Assembly: GCA_034436375.1 (NCBI GenBank)
Contig: DAOTVS010000301.1
Span: forward strand, 1 to 26,144
Length of the DNA stretch: 26,144 bases
Reading direction: 5' to 3'
DNA from: DAOTVS01 sp034436375
Lineage (GTDB): Bacteria; Chloroflexota; Anaerolineae; SpSt-313
A model generated the notes under the pieces. The model worked only from the letters and a program-made list of their open reading frames with translations. It had not been told where the DNA came from and searched no databases. Below, one piece after another: positions 7,393 through 14,444 of this stretch. A program made the position numbers and the translations under genes. Positions within the stretch are counted from its first letter, which is position 1; every line of letters starts with the position of its first letter.

Positions 7393-8078
7393 CACGCCAG
7401 CAACATCAAGGCCAGGGTCAGCAACACGGCCGCCGGTAGCAGGGCAGCGAGGAGCGCCCGCGGGCGGTCGAGGCCGCTGGTGACGCGCACTGCCCGCAGG
7501 TAGATCAGCGCCCCCCAACCCCACGCCAGCGGCCCCAACAGCGCGCTCCAGCCTACCAGCAGCCCCAGTGGCTGTAGCAGGTGCGGCAGAGCACACAGGC
7601 TGCCCGCGCCCAGCATCCGCGGCAGCGATCCGCGCCCGCCGAGCGCCCGCACCAGGCCAAAGACCGTCAGGGAATAGACCATCCAGGCGCCCCAGCGCTC
7701 ATAGGGCACGGCGAACGCCCGCTGCAGGGCCGAGATTGCCCCCCCGGCGGGGTCGCCAAAGGGGCGAGGCAGGCCATGCAGATCATCCTCCAGGCCCAAC
7801 CACAGGACCAGGCTGCGCTCCAGCGAATGCTGCATATCCGGCGGCAAGGGGCTGCGTTCCAGATAGTAGATGGCATTATCCTCGGCCTGCTCCGTCCGCT
7901 CCCAGGCAGGCGCGGGCTCCTCACGCGCCGGGAGCGCCCCCGCCAGCCCCACCAAAAGCCAGATCCCCACCAGCAGGGCCATCCCCTCCGCCAGCGCATC
8001 GCGCCGCAGCGACCAGGCGCGGATCGCGCCGCGCTGCAGATGGAGGGCGCCCCAGGCCAGGCTCAACAGTTCGCCCAT
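7374..8078 (-). CDS. Yip1-domain-like membrane protein (second of pair)
   Basis: This is about 234 residues from ATG 8078, which overlaps the stop of the upstream paralogue by one base (TGATG), so translation is coupled. The frame is open further upstream, but that extension lies antiparallel within the paralogue and has no family resemblance. About five hydrophobic segments are visible: ALAEGMALLVGIWLLVGLAG, WMVYSLTVFGLVRAL, LLQPLGLLVGWSALLG, WGWGALIYLRAV and AALLPAAVLLTLALML. A soluble acidic loop lies between the first two. The layout matches the bacterial Yip1/YIF1-like integral membrane family, whose function is unknown. The final residues VISKT and the stop are encoded by the AT-rich repeat, so the native C-terminus has probably been replaced. 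Confidence 0.65.
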   Translation of the reverse strand: MGELLSLAWGALHLQRGAIRAWSLRRDALAEGMALLVGIWLLVGLAGALPAREEPAPAWERTEQAEDNAIYYLERSPLPPDMQHSLERSLVLWLGLEDDLHGLPRPFGDPAGGAISALQRAFAVPYERWGAWMVYSLTVFGLVRALGGRGSLPRMLGAGSLCALPHLLQPLGLLVGWSALLGPLAWGWGALIYLRAVRVTSGLDRPRALLAALLPAAVLLTLALMLLACVISKT

Positions 8079-8788
8079 CAGCCGGCCCACCCCAGGAGCG
8101 CGAGCAGAGCCAGGAGCCCGAGCCCGCCCTCCAACAGCAGAGGCCCCAGGGCGGCCCAAAAGGCGCGCCACGGATCGAGCCCATGGGCCGCCCGCAAGGC
8201 CAGCCAGCGCCCTGTCAGCACCCAGGCGCCAACCCCTAGCAACCCCAGCCCCCAAGCCGGCAGGAAAGGCCAGAGCAGCACGATCCGCGGCGCCTCAGCC
8301 AGGGCAGTGCAGCGCAGGGTATCTCGCAGGGAGCCGCCGCCGCCCAATAACCGCGCCGCGCCATGGGCCAGGCAACCGTAGGCCAGCCAGCCCAGAAGCA
8401 GCGCCAGGGGTGTCAGGACAGCACGCGCGAGCGCAAGCGCGGGCGTCGGCCACAGCGGGCGCAGGGCCGCCCACAGCCAGGAATGCTCTGCCAGCAGTTC
8501 CCCTACCCCGGCGCCCCAACGTCCGAGCATGGGCAGGGCAGGCAGATCCTGCGCCAGCACCCGCTGCACCTCCGTCAGATCGGGCGTGACGGCCCAGTTC
8601 AGCAACGTGCGCACAAACTCGGCCACGCCCAGGGCCAGCCCCAGAAGCGCAACCAGGCGACCACCACTCTGGGCAGCCGCCTGGGCCTGGGGGTTCGATT
8701 TGAGCTTACCATAGGCATCCCCGTCGAGCCAGAGCGCCCGCGGTATGAGATCCGCGAGCACCGGGATGCTGTACAAATTCGCCTCCAT
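8078..8788 (-). CDS. Yip1-domain-like membrane protein (first of pair)
   Basis: This 236-residue polytopic membrane protein has hydrophobic segments at GGRLVALLGLALGVAEFV, ALARAVLTPLALLLGWLAYG, APRIVLLWPFLPAWGLGLLG, and a C-terminal WAALGPLLLEGGLGLLALLALLGW. The cytoplasmic N-terminus (MEANLYSIPVLADLIPRALWLDGDAYGKLK) and the GGGGSLRDTLRCTALAEAPRI loop are typical of Yip1-like proteins from environmental bacteria. An ATG at 8815 is an alternative start, but it would make the 8794-8816 palindrome coding and adds residues that look unrelated to the family. It lies 36 bp downstream of araB and may be read from the same transcript. Its function is unknown; a membrane-organising role is only a guess. 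Confidence 0.65.
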   Translation of the reverse strand: MEANLYSIPVLADLIPRALWLDGDAYGKLKSNPQAQAAAQSGGRLVALLGLALGVAEFVRTLLNWAVTPDLTEVQRVLAQDLPALPMLGRWGAGVGELLAEHSWLWAALRPLWPTPALALARAVLTPLALLLGWLAYGCLAHGAARLLGGGGSLRDTLRCTALAEAPRIVLLWPFLPAWGLGLLGVGAWVLTGRWLALRAAHGLDPWRAFWAALGPLLLEGGLGLLALLALLGWAG

Positions 8789-8793
8789 CAAAA

Positions 8794-8816
8794 CATGGGA
8801 ACTATGAGTTCCCATG
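8794..8816. promoter_or_regulatory. 23-bp palindrome between araB and Yip1 gene
   Basis: Arms CATGGGAACT (8794-8803) and AGTTCCCATG (8807-8816) are perfectly complementary around a 3-base centre. It fills most of the 36-bp gap between the araB stop and the Yip1 start. As RNA it forms a tight hairpin directly ahead of the start codon; as DNA it has the size of an operator. No T-run follows, so termination is less likely. Confidence 0.5.
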
Positions 8817-8824
8817 AGTTCCGT

Positions 8825-10504
8825 CTAGACTTCGCCGCGCACCTCGGCCTTGATGCGCTTGAGCACCTTCATGGCATCATTCTCGCCGCGGCCGAAATAG
8901 TCGTAGAGGCGCAGATACTCGGCATAGAGGCGATCGTAGATTGGCCGGTGTTCGGCGATTGGACGATAGACGACATCATGGAGGTGCGCCATGCGGGCAG
9001 CCGCCGCCACGATATCCTGGTAGCCGCCCTCTGCCGGCCCCGCGGCCACCGCCGCGTGCATGGCCGAGCCCAGGGCCCCTGCCTGCTTGGAGCGTGCGAC
9101 TTTGAACTCGCGGCCGGTGACATCGGCATAAATCTGCATGAGCAGGTGATTCTTTTCCGGCAGGCCGCCGCAAGCCACGATCTCATCCACTGGCACGCCG
9201 TTATTGGCAAAGGCCTCGATGATCACCCGTGTGCCGAAAGCCGTCGCCTCGATCAGCGCGCGGTAGATCTCCTCCGCCCGGGTCGCCAGCGTGGCGCCCA
9301 GGAGCATACCCGTCAGGTCGGCGTCTACCAGCACCGAGCGGTTGCCGTTCCACCAATCGAGAGCCAGCAGCCCCGACTCGCCGGGCCGCAGCCGGGCCGC
9401 CTTGTCCTCCAGCAGCTCATGCAGGCCTACGTCGCGCGCCGCCGCCTCCTCATGATAGACGGGCGGCACCCCATGGTCCACAAACCAGGCGAAAATATCG
9501 CCCACGCCCGACTGGCCCGCCTCATAGCCCTGGTAGCCGGGAATAATGCCATCCTCCACTACGCCGCACATGCCCTCCACAGCGCGCTCGACCGTGCCCA
9601 GCACCATGTGGCAGATGGAGGTGCCCATGATCATCACCATGACGCCCGGCGTTACCACCGTCGCCGCCGGCACCGCCACATGGGCATCCACATTGCCCAC
9701 GCAGACGGCGATGCCCGGGCGCAGGCCCGTCTTGCGCGCCCACTCGGCCGTCAGGCCGCCCGCGCGGCCGCCCAGCGGGCTTATCTGGCGCGACATGCGC
9801 GTGTCGACCACGTCGGCCAGGCGCGGGTCCAGCGCCCGGAAATAATCGTTGGAGGGGAACCCGTTCCGCTTGTGCCAGATCGCCTTGTACCCGGCCGTGC
9901 ATGAGTTGCGGCTCTCGATACCGGTAAGCTGCCAGACGATCCAATCCGCCGCTTCGATAAAACGCTCCGCGGCCGCATACACTTGAGGGGCTTCATCGAG
10001 GATCTGCCAGACCTTGGGGAAGAACCATTCCGAGGAGATCTTGCCACCATAGCGGGGGAGCCAGCTCTCGCCGCGCTCTCGGGCGATGCGGTTCACCGCA
10101 TCCGCCTCGGGCTGGGCCGCGTGGTGCTTCCACAGCTTGACCCAGGCGTGCGGCTGATCTCGCAGCCCCGGTAGAAAACAGAGGGGCGTGCCGTCGGCCT
10201 TGGTCGGCAGCATCGTACAGGCCGTGAAATCGGTGCCAATGCCGATCACATCCGCCGGGTTCACCCGCGCCTGGCGCAACACCGCCGGGATTGTCACCTC
10301 CACCACGCCCAGGTAATCGGCCGGGTTCTGCAAGGCCCAGTCTGGCGGCAATGGTGTATCCGAGCCCGGCAGCGCCTCATCGATAACGCCATCAACATAG
10401 GGATGCACAGCCGTCGCGACCTCTTCGCCGGTCGCCACATCCACCAGCACCGCTCGCCCCGACTCGGTGCCAAAATCGATGCCGATCGTATACTTGGTAC
10501 CCAT
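8825..10504 (-). CDS. araB: L-ribulokinase (FGGY carbohydrate kinase)
   Basis: This is a 559-residue FGGY-family kinase that phosphorylates L-ribulose (or a related ketopentose) with ATP in the cytoplasm. The N-terminal phosphate-1 motif IGIDFGTESGRAVLVD is characteristic of AraB within FGGY kinases. Other AraB-like marks are IGTDFTACTMLP, YGGKISSEWFFPK, the VGNVDAHVAVPAA catalytic-Asp region, IMGTSICHMVLG, and the C-terminal IVACGGLPEKNHLLMQIYADVTGRE. Length matches the usual ~560. I start at ATG 10504 because GGGGGGAGGAG lies just upstream; an earlier GTG at 10528 adds only eight atypical residues. It has its own promoter at 10566-10594. No isomerase (araA) or epimerase (araD) is in the window, so the rest of the pathway is elsewhere or the kinase acts on another ketose. 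Confidence 0.9.
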   Translation of the reverse strand: MGTKYTIGIDFGTESGRAVLVDVATGEEVATAVHPYVDGVIDEALPGSDTPLPPDWALQNPADYLGVVEVTIPAVLRQARVNPADVIGIGTDFTACTMLPTKADGTPLCFLPGLRDQPHAWVKLWKHHAAQPEADAVNRIARERGESWLPRYGGKISSEWFFPKVWQILDEAPQVYAAAERFIEAADWIVWQLTGIESRNSCTAGYKAIWHKRNGFPSNDYFRALDPRLADVVDTRMSRQISPLGGRAGGLTAEWARKTGLRPGIAVCVGNVDAHVAVPAATVVTPGVMVMIMGTSICHMVLGTVERAVEGMCGVVEDGIIPGYQGYEAGQSGVGDIFAWFVDHGVPPVYHEEAAARDVGLHELLEDKAARLRPGESGLLALDWWNGNRSVLVDADLTGMLLGATLATRAEEIYRALIEATAFGTRVIIEAFANNGVPVDEIVACGGLPEKNHLLMQIYADVTGREFKVARSKQAGALGSAMHAAVAAGPAEGGYQDIVAAAARMAHLHDVVYRPIAEHRPIYDRLYAEYLRLYDYFGRGENDAMKVLKRIKAEVRGEV

Positions 10505-10565
10505 GTTCTCTCCTCCCCCCAACACCACAGCCCGCAGTCAAGCCATTGATGATGACAATACGGAC

Positions 10566-10594
10566 ATTGTAGTAAGGGAGGAGGAGAGTGTCAA
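10566..10594 (-). promoter_or_regulatory. Near-consensus promoter of araB
   Basis: Read on the minus strand there is a perfect -35 TTGACA (10589-10594), a 17-bp spacer and a -10 TACAAT (10566-10571), five of six matches. It is 62 bp before the araB start. A short inverted repeat, ACAAT (10555-10559) and ATTGT (10566-10570), overlaps the -10 and start region and could be a repressor site. It lies downstream of the Ldh_2 gene, so araB can be transcribed independently. Confidence 0.7.
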
Positions 10595-10672
10595 GAACGA
10601 CTTGTGTTTCCCGGGATAGGCCCAGGCCCATCGTGCCCTGCGGGAGCTCCTGCAACAGGGCGCTGCTGACGA

Positions 10673-11746
10673 TCAGTGCACCTCGTCAACAATATCATCC
10701 AGCGCCACACCGCGCTCGGCGGCGACGGCAGCGATCTTCTGCCACGTATCGCCCCGCACGCGGATGCCCTCGCTCTCCTGCCGGGCCCGCTGCCGCAACT
10801 CGGGCTCGCCGGGCACCAGCACCTCGTCAAAGCCCGGCGCTGGCCGCACGCCATGGAGCCGATCGTAGAGCCCCGCGACCTCCTCTGTAAAGGAGGGCAT
10901 GTCGCGAAAATGCTCCACATCGAGGGCGATGATAAAGGTGGCGTTGCCGCCCGCACCGAGTGGCCGCTTCTGTTGCGGGCGCTGCGTCACGCCGGCGCCG
11001 AGCAGGGCGCCGCAGAGCAGTTCTACCAGGACGGCAAAGGCGTACCCCTTGTGCCCACCGGCAGGGAGGAGCGAGCCGCCGTTCTGAAAATCGCGCACAG
11101 TGGCAGCGGGGCGGCCCTCGGCGTCCTGGGCCCAGCCCGGAGGCAGCTCGCTGTCGCTGCCCGGCAGCAGCATGACCTTGCCCGAGGCGACTACCGAGGA
11201 GGCGAAATCCATGACAAAAGGCGGGCGCTCCCCTGTAGGCACACCGGCAGCGATGGGGTTGGTGCCCAGGGTCTGCTCGACGCCGCCATAGGGCGCCAAC
11301 TGCCCGCCGAAAGGCCCGCTCGAGGCAAAGACCAGGGCGATCATGTTCTGAGCGGCGGCTTTTTCCGCATATTCGCCCAGGCGCCCGATGTGCCCGCTGT
11401 GGATGATCCCGGCCGCAGCAATACCCTCGCTGCGCGCCTTGGCCAACGCCAGGTCGAGCCCCAGGTGCGCCGCCGGCTGGCCGAAGCCCCAGTTTCCCTC
11501 CACAAAAGCCAGCGTGGCCGTCTCGCGGCTCACTGTGGGCTCGTGGGTGGGCTGGAGCCAGCCAGCCTGCAGCTGGCGATAATAGTGAGGGATGCGCATG
11601 ATCCCGTGCGAATAGACCCCGGCCAGGTCGGCGCCGACCAGCGAGTTCGCCACGCACCAGGCTGCCGCCTCGCTCGCGCCCCAAGAGCGAAAGATGCGTG
11701 TGCCGATCTCACGCCATTGGGGAGCCATCAATGTGATATGATCCAT
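10673..11746 (-). CDS. Malate/L-lactate dehydrogenase family (Ldh_2) oxidoreductase
   Basis: The product is 357 residues and belongs to the Ldh_2/MDH2 family of NAD(P)-dependent 2-keto-acid or 2-hydroxy-acid oxidoreductases, with a fold unlike classical lactate dehydrogenase. Seen motifs are DLAGVYSHGIMRIPHYY near residue 45, IIHSGHIGRLGEYAEKAA near 115, QTLGTNPIA, PFVMDFASSVVASGKV and GGHKGYAFAVLVELLCGAL. ATG 11746 has GGAGG 6 bases upstream. Family members reduce pyruvate, oxaloacetate, 2,3-diketogulonate, ureidoglycolate or keto-deoxy-sugar acids. Sitting opposite an FAH-family hydrolase across a shared regulatory spacer suggests the two act in one keto-acid pathway. Substrate is not determinable. 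Confidence 0.85.
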   Translation of the reverse strand: MDHITLMAPQWREIGTRIFRSWGASEAAAWCVANSLVGADLAGVYSHGIMRIPHYYRQLQAGWLQPTHEPTVSRETATLAFVEGNWGFGQPAAHLGLDLALAKARSEGIAAAGIIHSGHIGRLGEYAEKAAAQNMIALVFASSGPFGGQLAPYGGVEQTLGTNPIAAGVPTGERPPFVMDFASSVVASGKVMLLPGSDSELPPGWAQDAEGRPAATVRDFQNGGSLLPAGGHKGYAFAVLVELLCGALLGAGVTQRPQQKRPLGAGGNATFIIALDVEHFRDMPSFTEEVAGLYDRLHGVRPAPGFDEVLVPGEPELRQRARQESEGIRVRGDTWQKIAAVAAERGVALDDIVDEVH

Positions 11747-11808
11747 GGGTTGCCTCCGGCCGCCCCGCAGGGCGGTTCCCTGTTTTGGATATGGGCCCAG
11801 TCTAGCAT

Positions 11809-11837
11809 ATCATACGGTAAAAGTCGATTGTGCACAA
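11809..11837 (-). promoter_or_regulatory. Promoter of the Ldh_2 gene
   Basis: On the minus strand TTGTGC (11832-11837), a 17-bp spacer and TATGAT (11809-11814, five of six matches) form a plausible sigma-70 promoter about 63 bp before the Ldh_2 start codon. The -35 box lies inside the 14-bp palindrome at 11826-11839, which suggests repression by steric block. Confidence 0.55.
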
Positions 11838-11839
11838 TC
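11826..11839. promoter_or_regulatory. 14-bp operator-like palindrome
   Basis: GATTGTGCACAATC is a perfect 14-bp palindrome that overlaps the -35 region of the Ldh_2 promoter in a divergent spacer. Size, symmetry and position are those of a dimeric repressor site; the core resembles sites bound by GntR- or LacI-class regulators. No regulator gene is in the window, so the binding protein is unknown. Confidence 0.6.
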
Positions 11840-11846
11840 ATCCGGG

Positions 11847-11880
11847 GTGCGGAGCGGTTGCCGGGTTGTGCGCTCCGCAC
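11847..11880. repeat. 10-bp-arm hairpin next to the giant palindrome
   Basis: GTGCGGAGCG (11847-11856) and CGCTCCGCAC (11871-11880) pair perfectly around a 14-base loop. The word GCGGAGCGG in its left arm recurs in the centre of the larger palindrome at 11942-11950, so the two structures may be related. Confidence 0.55.
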
Positions 11881-11903
11881 TGGCCCGGCTTTGGACCTAT
11901 AGG

Positions 11904-11981
11904 GTGTGGGGGTGATGCCTGCGACTGCGTGTTGCCGCTCCGCGGAGCGGCAACACGCAGTCGCAGGCATCACCCCCACAC
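11904..11981. repeat. Perfect 78-bp palindrome (39-bp arms, no spacer)
   Basis: Bases 11904-11942 are the exact reverse complement of 11943-11981, with the centre at CCG|CGG. It ends 8 bp before the GGAGG ribosome-binding site of the FAH-family gene. As RNA it would fold into an extremely stable stem; as DNA it could extrude a cruciform. It could terminate minus-strand read-through from the ceramidase-like gene before Ldh_2, or attenuate the FAH gene. An assembly fold-back cannot be excluded without reads. Confidence 0.9.
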
Positions 11982-12003
11982 ACCTGACTGGAGGCATAGA
12001 GGC

Positions 12004-12873
12004 ATGAGATTAGTCACTTTTGTCCATCAGGGCCAGGCCCGCCTGGGCGCCCTGAACGCCGCCGGCACTGCGGTGATCGATCTGAACCGGGCCGAGCCGC
12101 GCCTGCCCGCAGGCATGATCGCCTTCCTGCAGGCCGGGTCGGAGGCGCGCTCCCTGGCGGAGCAGGTCGTGGCGGCCGCACCGGCGGAGGCCACGCTCCC
12201 CCTCAGCGCGGTGCAACTCAAGGCGCCAGTGCCCTGCCCGGGCAAGATTATCTGCATCGGGCTCAACTACCGGGACCACGCCGCCGAGGCCAGGTTGCCA
12301 GTGCCCGATTACCCGGCCGTGTTCGCCAAGTATGGCAATGCCGTAATCGGCCCAGGCGAAGCGATCGTGCATCCGCGCATCAGCCAAGAGGTAGACTATG
12401 AGGCGGAACTGGGGGTCGTGATCGGCCGGCGCGCCAAGGCCGTGCCGGAAGCCGCGGCGCCAGACTATGTGGCGGGGTACCTGATCTTCCACGACGTCAG
12501 CGCCCGCGACTATCAGAACCGCACCAGCCAGTGGGTCATAGGCAAGACCTTCGACACCTTTGCCCCCATGGGCCCTGCCCTGGTCACCGCCGACGAGGTG
12601 CCCAACCCGAACAACCTGGACATCCGCCTCTCCATCGGCGGCGAGGTGCTGCAGAGCTCGAACACCCGCAACCTGATCTTTAACGTGCAGCAGCTGATCA
12701 TGCACCTCAGTGCCGTCATGACCCTGGAGCCCGGCGATGTGATCGCCACCGGCACGCCGGGTGGGGTCGGCTTTTCGCGCCGGCCGCCGCGCTGGCTGCG
12801 GCCCGGGGACGTGGTGCGCATCGAGATCGAGCGCCTGGGCGTGCTGGAAAACCCGGTGATCGCGGAGCTGTAA
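12004..12873 (+). CDS. Fumarylacetoacetate hydrolase (FAH) family protein
   Basis: This 289-residue protein is of the FAH/acylpyruvate hydrolase family, which cleaves or hydrates beta-diketo and keto-acid substrates using a divalent metal. An N-terminal ~70-residue domain precedes the catalytic core: KIICIGLNYRDHAAEA, the acidic metal site in VDYEAELGVVIG, FHDVSARDYQ (Asp ligand), GKTFDTFAPMGPAL and GDVIATGTPGGVGF. I start at ATG 12004 with GGAGG at 11990-11994. The frame is open further upstream, but only because it reads through the palindrome. Homologues with this core act on 2,4-diketo-3-deoxy-L-fuconate or -rhamnonate, acylpyruvates or oxaloacetate. The divergent Ldh_2 gene and nearby sugar enzymes favour a deoxy-sugar-acid role, which is inference. 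It ends 9 bp from the convergent ceramidase-like gene. Confidence 0.88.
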   Translation: MRLVTFVHQGQARLGALNAAGTAVIDLNRAEPRLPAGMIAFLQAGSEARSLAEQVVAAAPAEATLPLSAVQLKAPVPCPGKIICIGLNYRDHAAEARLPVPDYPAVFAKYGNAVIGPGEAIVHPRISQEVDYEAELGVVIGRRAKAVPEAAAPDYVAGYLIFHDVSARDYQNRTSQWVIGKTFDTFAPMGPALVTADEVPNPNNLDIRLSIGGEVLQSSNTRNLIFNVQQLIMHLSAVMTLEPGDVIATGTPGGVGFSRRPPRWLRPGDVVRIEIERLGVLENPVIAEL

Positions 12874-12882
12874 CAGTGAGCA

Positions 12883-14223
12883 TCACTCTGGGCCCCGCTG
12901 TGCCCACAGATCGTCGAGCACAGCGAGGGCCGTCTCCTTGACGATCCGCTCGCACTCAGGCCGCAGGCCGGGCCAGCCGTAGAGCTTGGGCGCGCCCTGC
13001 ACCTCATAGCCGCCCAAAAGCAGCGCCTCTGCAGTGGGCACATAGTCCTCACAGCCGTTGGTGTAACCGAAGACCATCGTGTGGCGGAAGGGCGACTGCT
13101 GCTGCAGGAAGAGCTGGTATTCCACAAACATCTCATGAGACAGGCCCAAGAGCGCGGCGTCGCCCAGGGAGAAGCCCTGTACCTCAGACGGCAGGCCTTG
13201 CAGCGCAGCAGGATCCTGTGCCAGCTCCTGCATCCTCTCGGCCCAGAGCACCAGTTCCCGGTGCGACCGCAACGCATCGGCGTTCAAGCCCTCGGCCTCT
13301 GCCGCGCGCAGGCCCTCCTGCGCCCGCTGCAGGATGGCCGCCAATTGTTCGCCGTCGAGCGGCGCGAAGGGCAGGTAGGCGCGGCGCACGGCCACGCGCA
13401 AGGGCTGCGGCGCCAGGGGCTCGGCTTTAAGCGCCGCCTCGGCTGCGGCCCGGCCCAAGGTGCTGCCGACTCGCTCCGCTGCGGCATGCCCAGCGCTCAA
13501 CGGGTCGACATTGATATCGCCGCAGCAGCCCTGGGCGAACAGGGGCACCAGCCCGCCCCCCAGTTGCTGCCGCAAGGCCCGCCCCGCGTAGGCCGGAAAA
13601 TCGGCGGTGAAGCGGGTATCGGCCCGGTGCACCGTCACAGCGTGCGCGGCATGGCTGTAGAGCACGGCGATGGTCTGCCCATTCGCATCGTCAACGCGCA
13701 GGACGTCCACCCAGGGGGCCACGGGCCCCGCGCGGTTCGGGGCCATACGGGTGCCCTGCACCGAGGAGACGCGCCGGTTAAAGCCGATCTGCACCCCGGC
13801 CCGCCCCGCCGCCAGCCGTGCCGGCGCCAGCCCGGCTAGCGCCCGGGCGCTTGCTTCCGCGATTGTGGCGACCATCTGCGCTTCCCAGGCCCGGTTGCGG
13901 CTCCTCTGGGCAATGCGCCCCCAGGGGATCGTCAGGGGAGCGCTGTGATCGTGTGTCGTCGTCAGCATCAGCCGCTCGGGCGGCAGCCCCGCCTGCGCGC
14001 GCACAGCCTGGCGAATGCATTCCACCAACGGGAAATCGAGCCCCACCAGGTCCAGCGCCACGATGGCCACCGCCGTATCGCCGTCGCTGAGCGCCAGCAC
14101 ACGGGCGTACAGATCGTCGTGCACGCCGGTCGCGGCCATCCCGACCGGCTCGATGAGCTCTGTGCCCGCCGGGGGCGTGATGACCGCTTCGACGGCGTGC
14201 GCCAACAGGGTCTGCGTGGTCAT
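12883..14223 (-). CDS. Neutral/alkaline ceramidase-like amidohydrolase
   Basis: The product is 446 residues. Motifs match the neutral ceramidase N-terminal catalytic domain: THDHSAP (His91, His93, probable zinc ligands), YSHAAHAVTVHR (further histidine region), TADFPAYAGRAL, and QGCCGDINVDP, the family's GDxxP-type turn near the active site. The C-terminal part includes LGLSHEMFVEYQ and FGYTNGCEDYVPT, also typical of the family. ATG 14223 has GAGGAG 5 bases upstream. There is no signal peptide and no C-terminal immunoglobulin-like domain, so it is shorter than secreted ceramidases (~650 or more) and probably cytoplasmic. Such short forms are widespread in environmental bacteria without a defined substrate; ceramide hydrolysis should not be assumed. 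It converges on the FAH gene with a 9-bp gap and no visible terminator between. Confidence 0.78.
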   Translation of the reverse strand: MTTQTLLAHAVEAVITPPAGTELIEPVGMAATGVHDDLYARVLALSDGDTAVAIVALDLVGLDFPLVECIRQAVRAQAGLPPERLMLTTTHDHSAPLTIPWGRIAQRSRNRAWEAQMVATIAEASARALAGLAPARLAAGRAGVQIGFNRRVSSVQGTRMAPNRAGPVAPWVDVLRVDDANGQTIAVLYSHAAHAVTVHRADTRFTADFPAYAGRALRQQLGGGLVPLFAQGCCGDINVDPLSAGHAAAERVGSTLGRAAAEAALKAEPLAPQPLRVAVRRAYLPFAPLDGEQLAAILQRAQEGLRAAEAEGLNADALRSHRELVLWAERMQELAQDPAALQGLPSEVQGFSLGDAALLGLSHEMFVEYQLFLQQQSPFRHTMVFGYTNGCEDYVPTAEALLLGGYEVQGAPKLYGWPGLRPECERIVKETALAVLDDLWAQRGPE

Positions 14224-14444
14224 GTCTTCTCCTCGCCCCTGCAGGTCAGGATAGCCTTCCGGCCATAAATCACCTCAAAATGATACTACCGATTCCTCCC
14301 CTGGCATAATAGTTGCTGAAAAGGGAGTGCCGCCTCCACAGCATAAGTCCGCTCACAGGGGCCCTCCGGAGCGTTGTGCAATCGAGCGGCGGGGGTGCCA
14401 CAGGCATGCCCCGGGAAACATCCGGCCGGAGGTAGTCCAATCAG
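14224..14444. other. Divergent spacer between ceramidase-like gene and polysaccharide operon
   Basis: This 221-bp spacer has to hold promoters for both directions. On the plus strand an extended -10 element (TGGCATAAT, 14302-14310) is the best candidate, without a good -35. A TCCGGCCGGA palindrome (14421-14430) overlaps the ribosome-binding site of the dehydrogenase gene. I see no gene in it. Confidence 0.35.

Noticed and set aside
8363..9904. 513-residue plus-strand open frame over the Yip1/araB region
   Set aside because: It covers two clear minus-strand genes in antisense, including AraB motifs, and shows no domain or ribosome-binding site.
10676..11902. 408-residue plus-strand open frame opposite the Ldh_2 gene
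   Set aside because: Antisense to a gene with unmistakable family motifs; its 3' end runs through non-coding inverted repeats.
11830..12003. N-terminal extension of the FAH gene upstream of 12004
   Set aside because: The extra residues are translated from the operator region and the 78-bp palindrome; ATG 12004 has its own GGAGG and matches the family N-terminus.
14374..14383. TTGTGCAATC resembling half of the 14-bp operator
   Set aside because: It is not palindromic and lacks two central bases; a match of this length is expected by chance.
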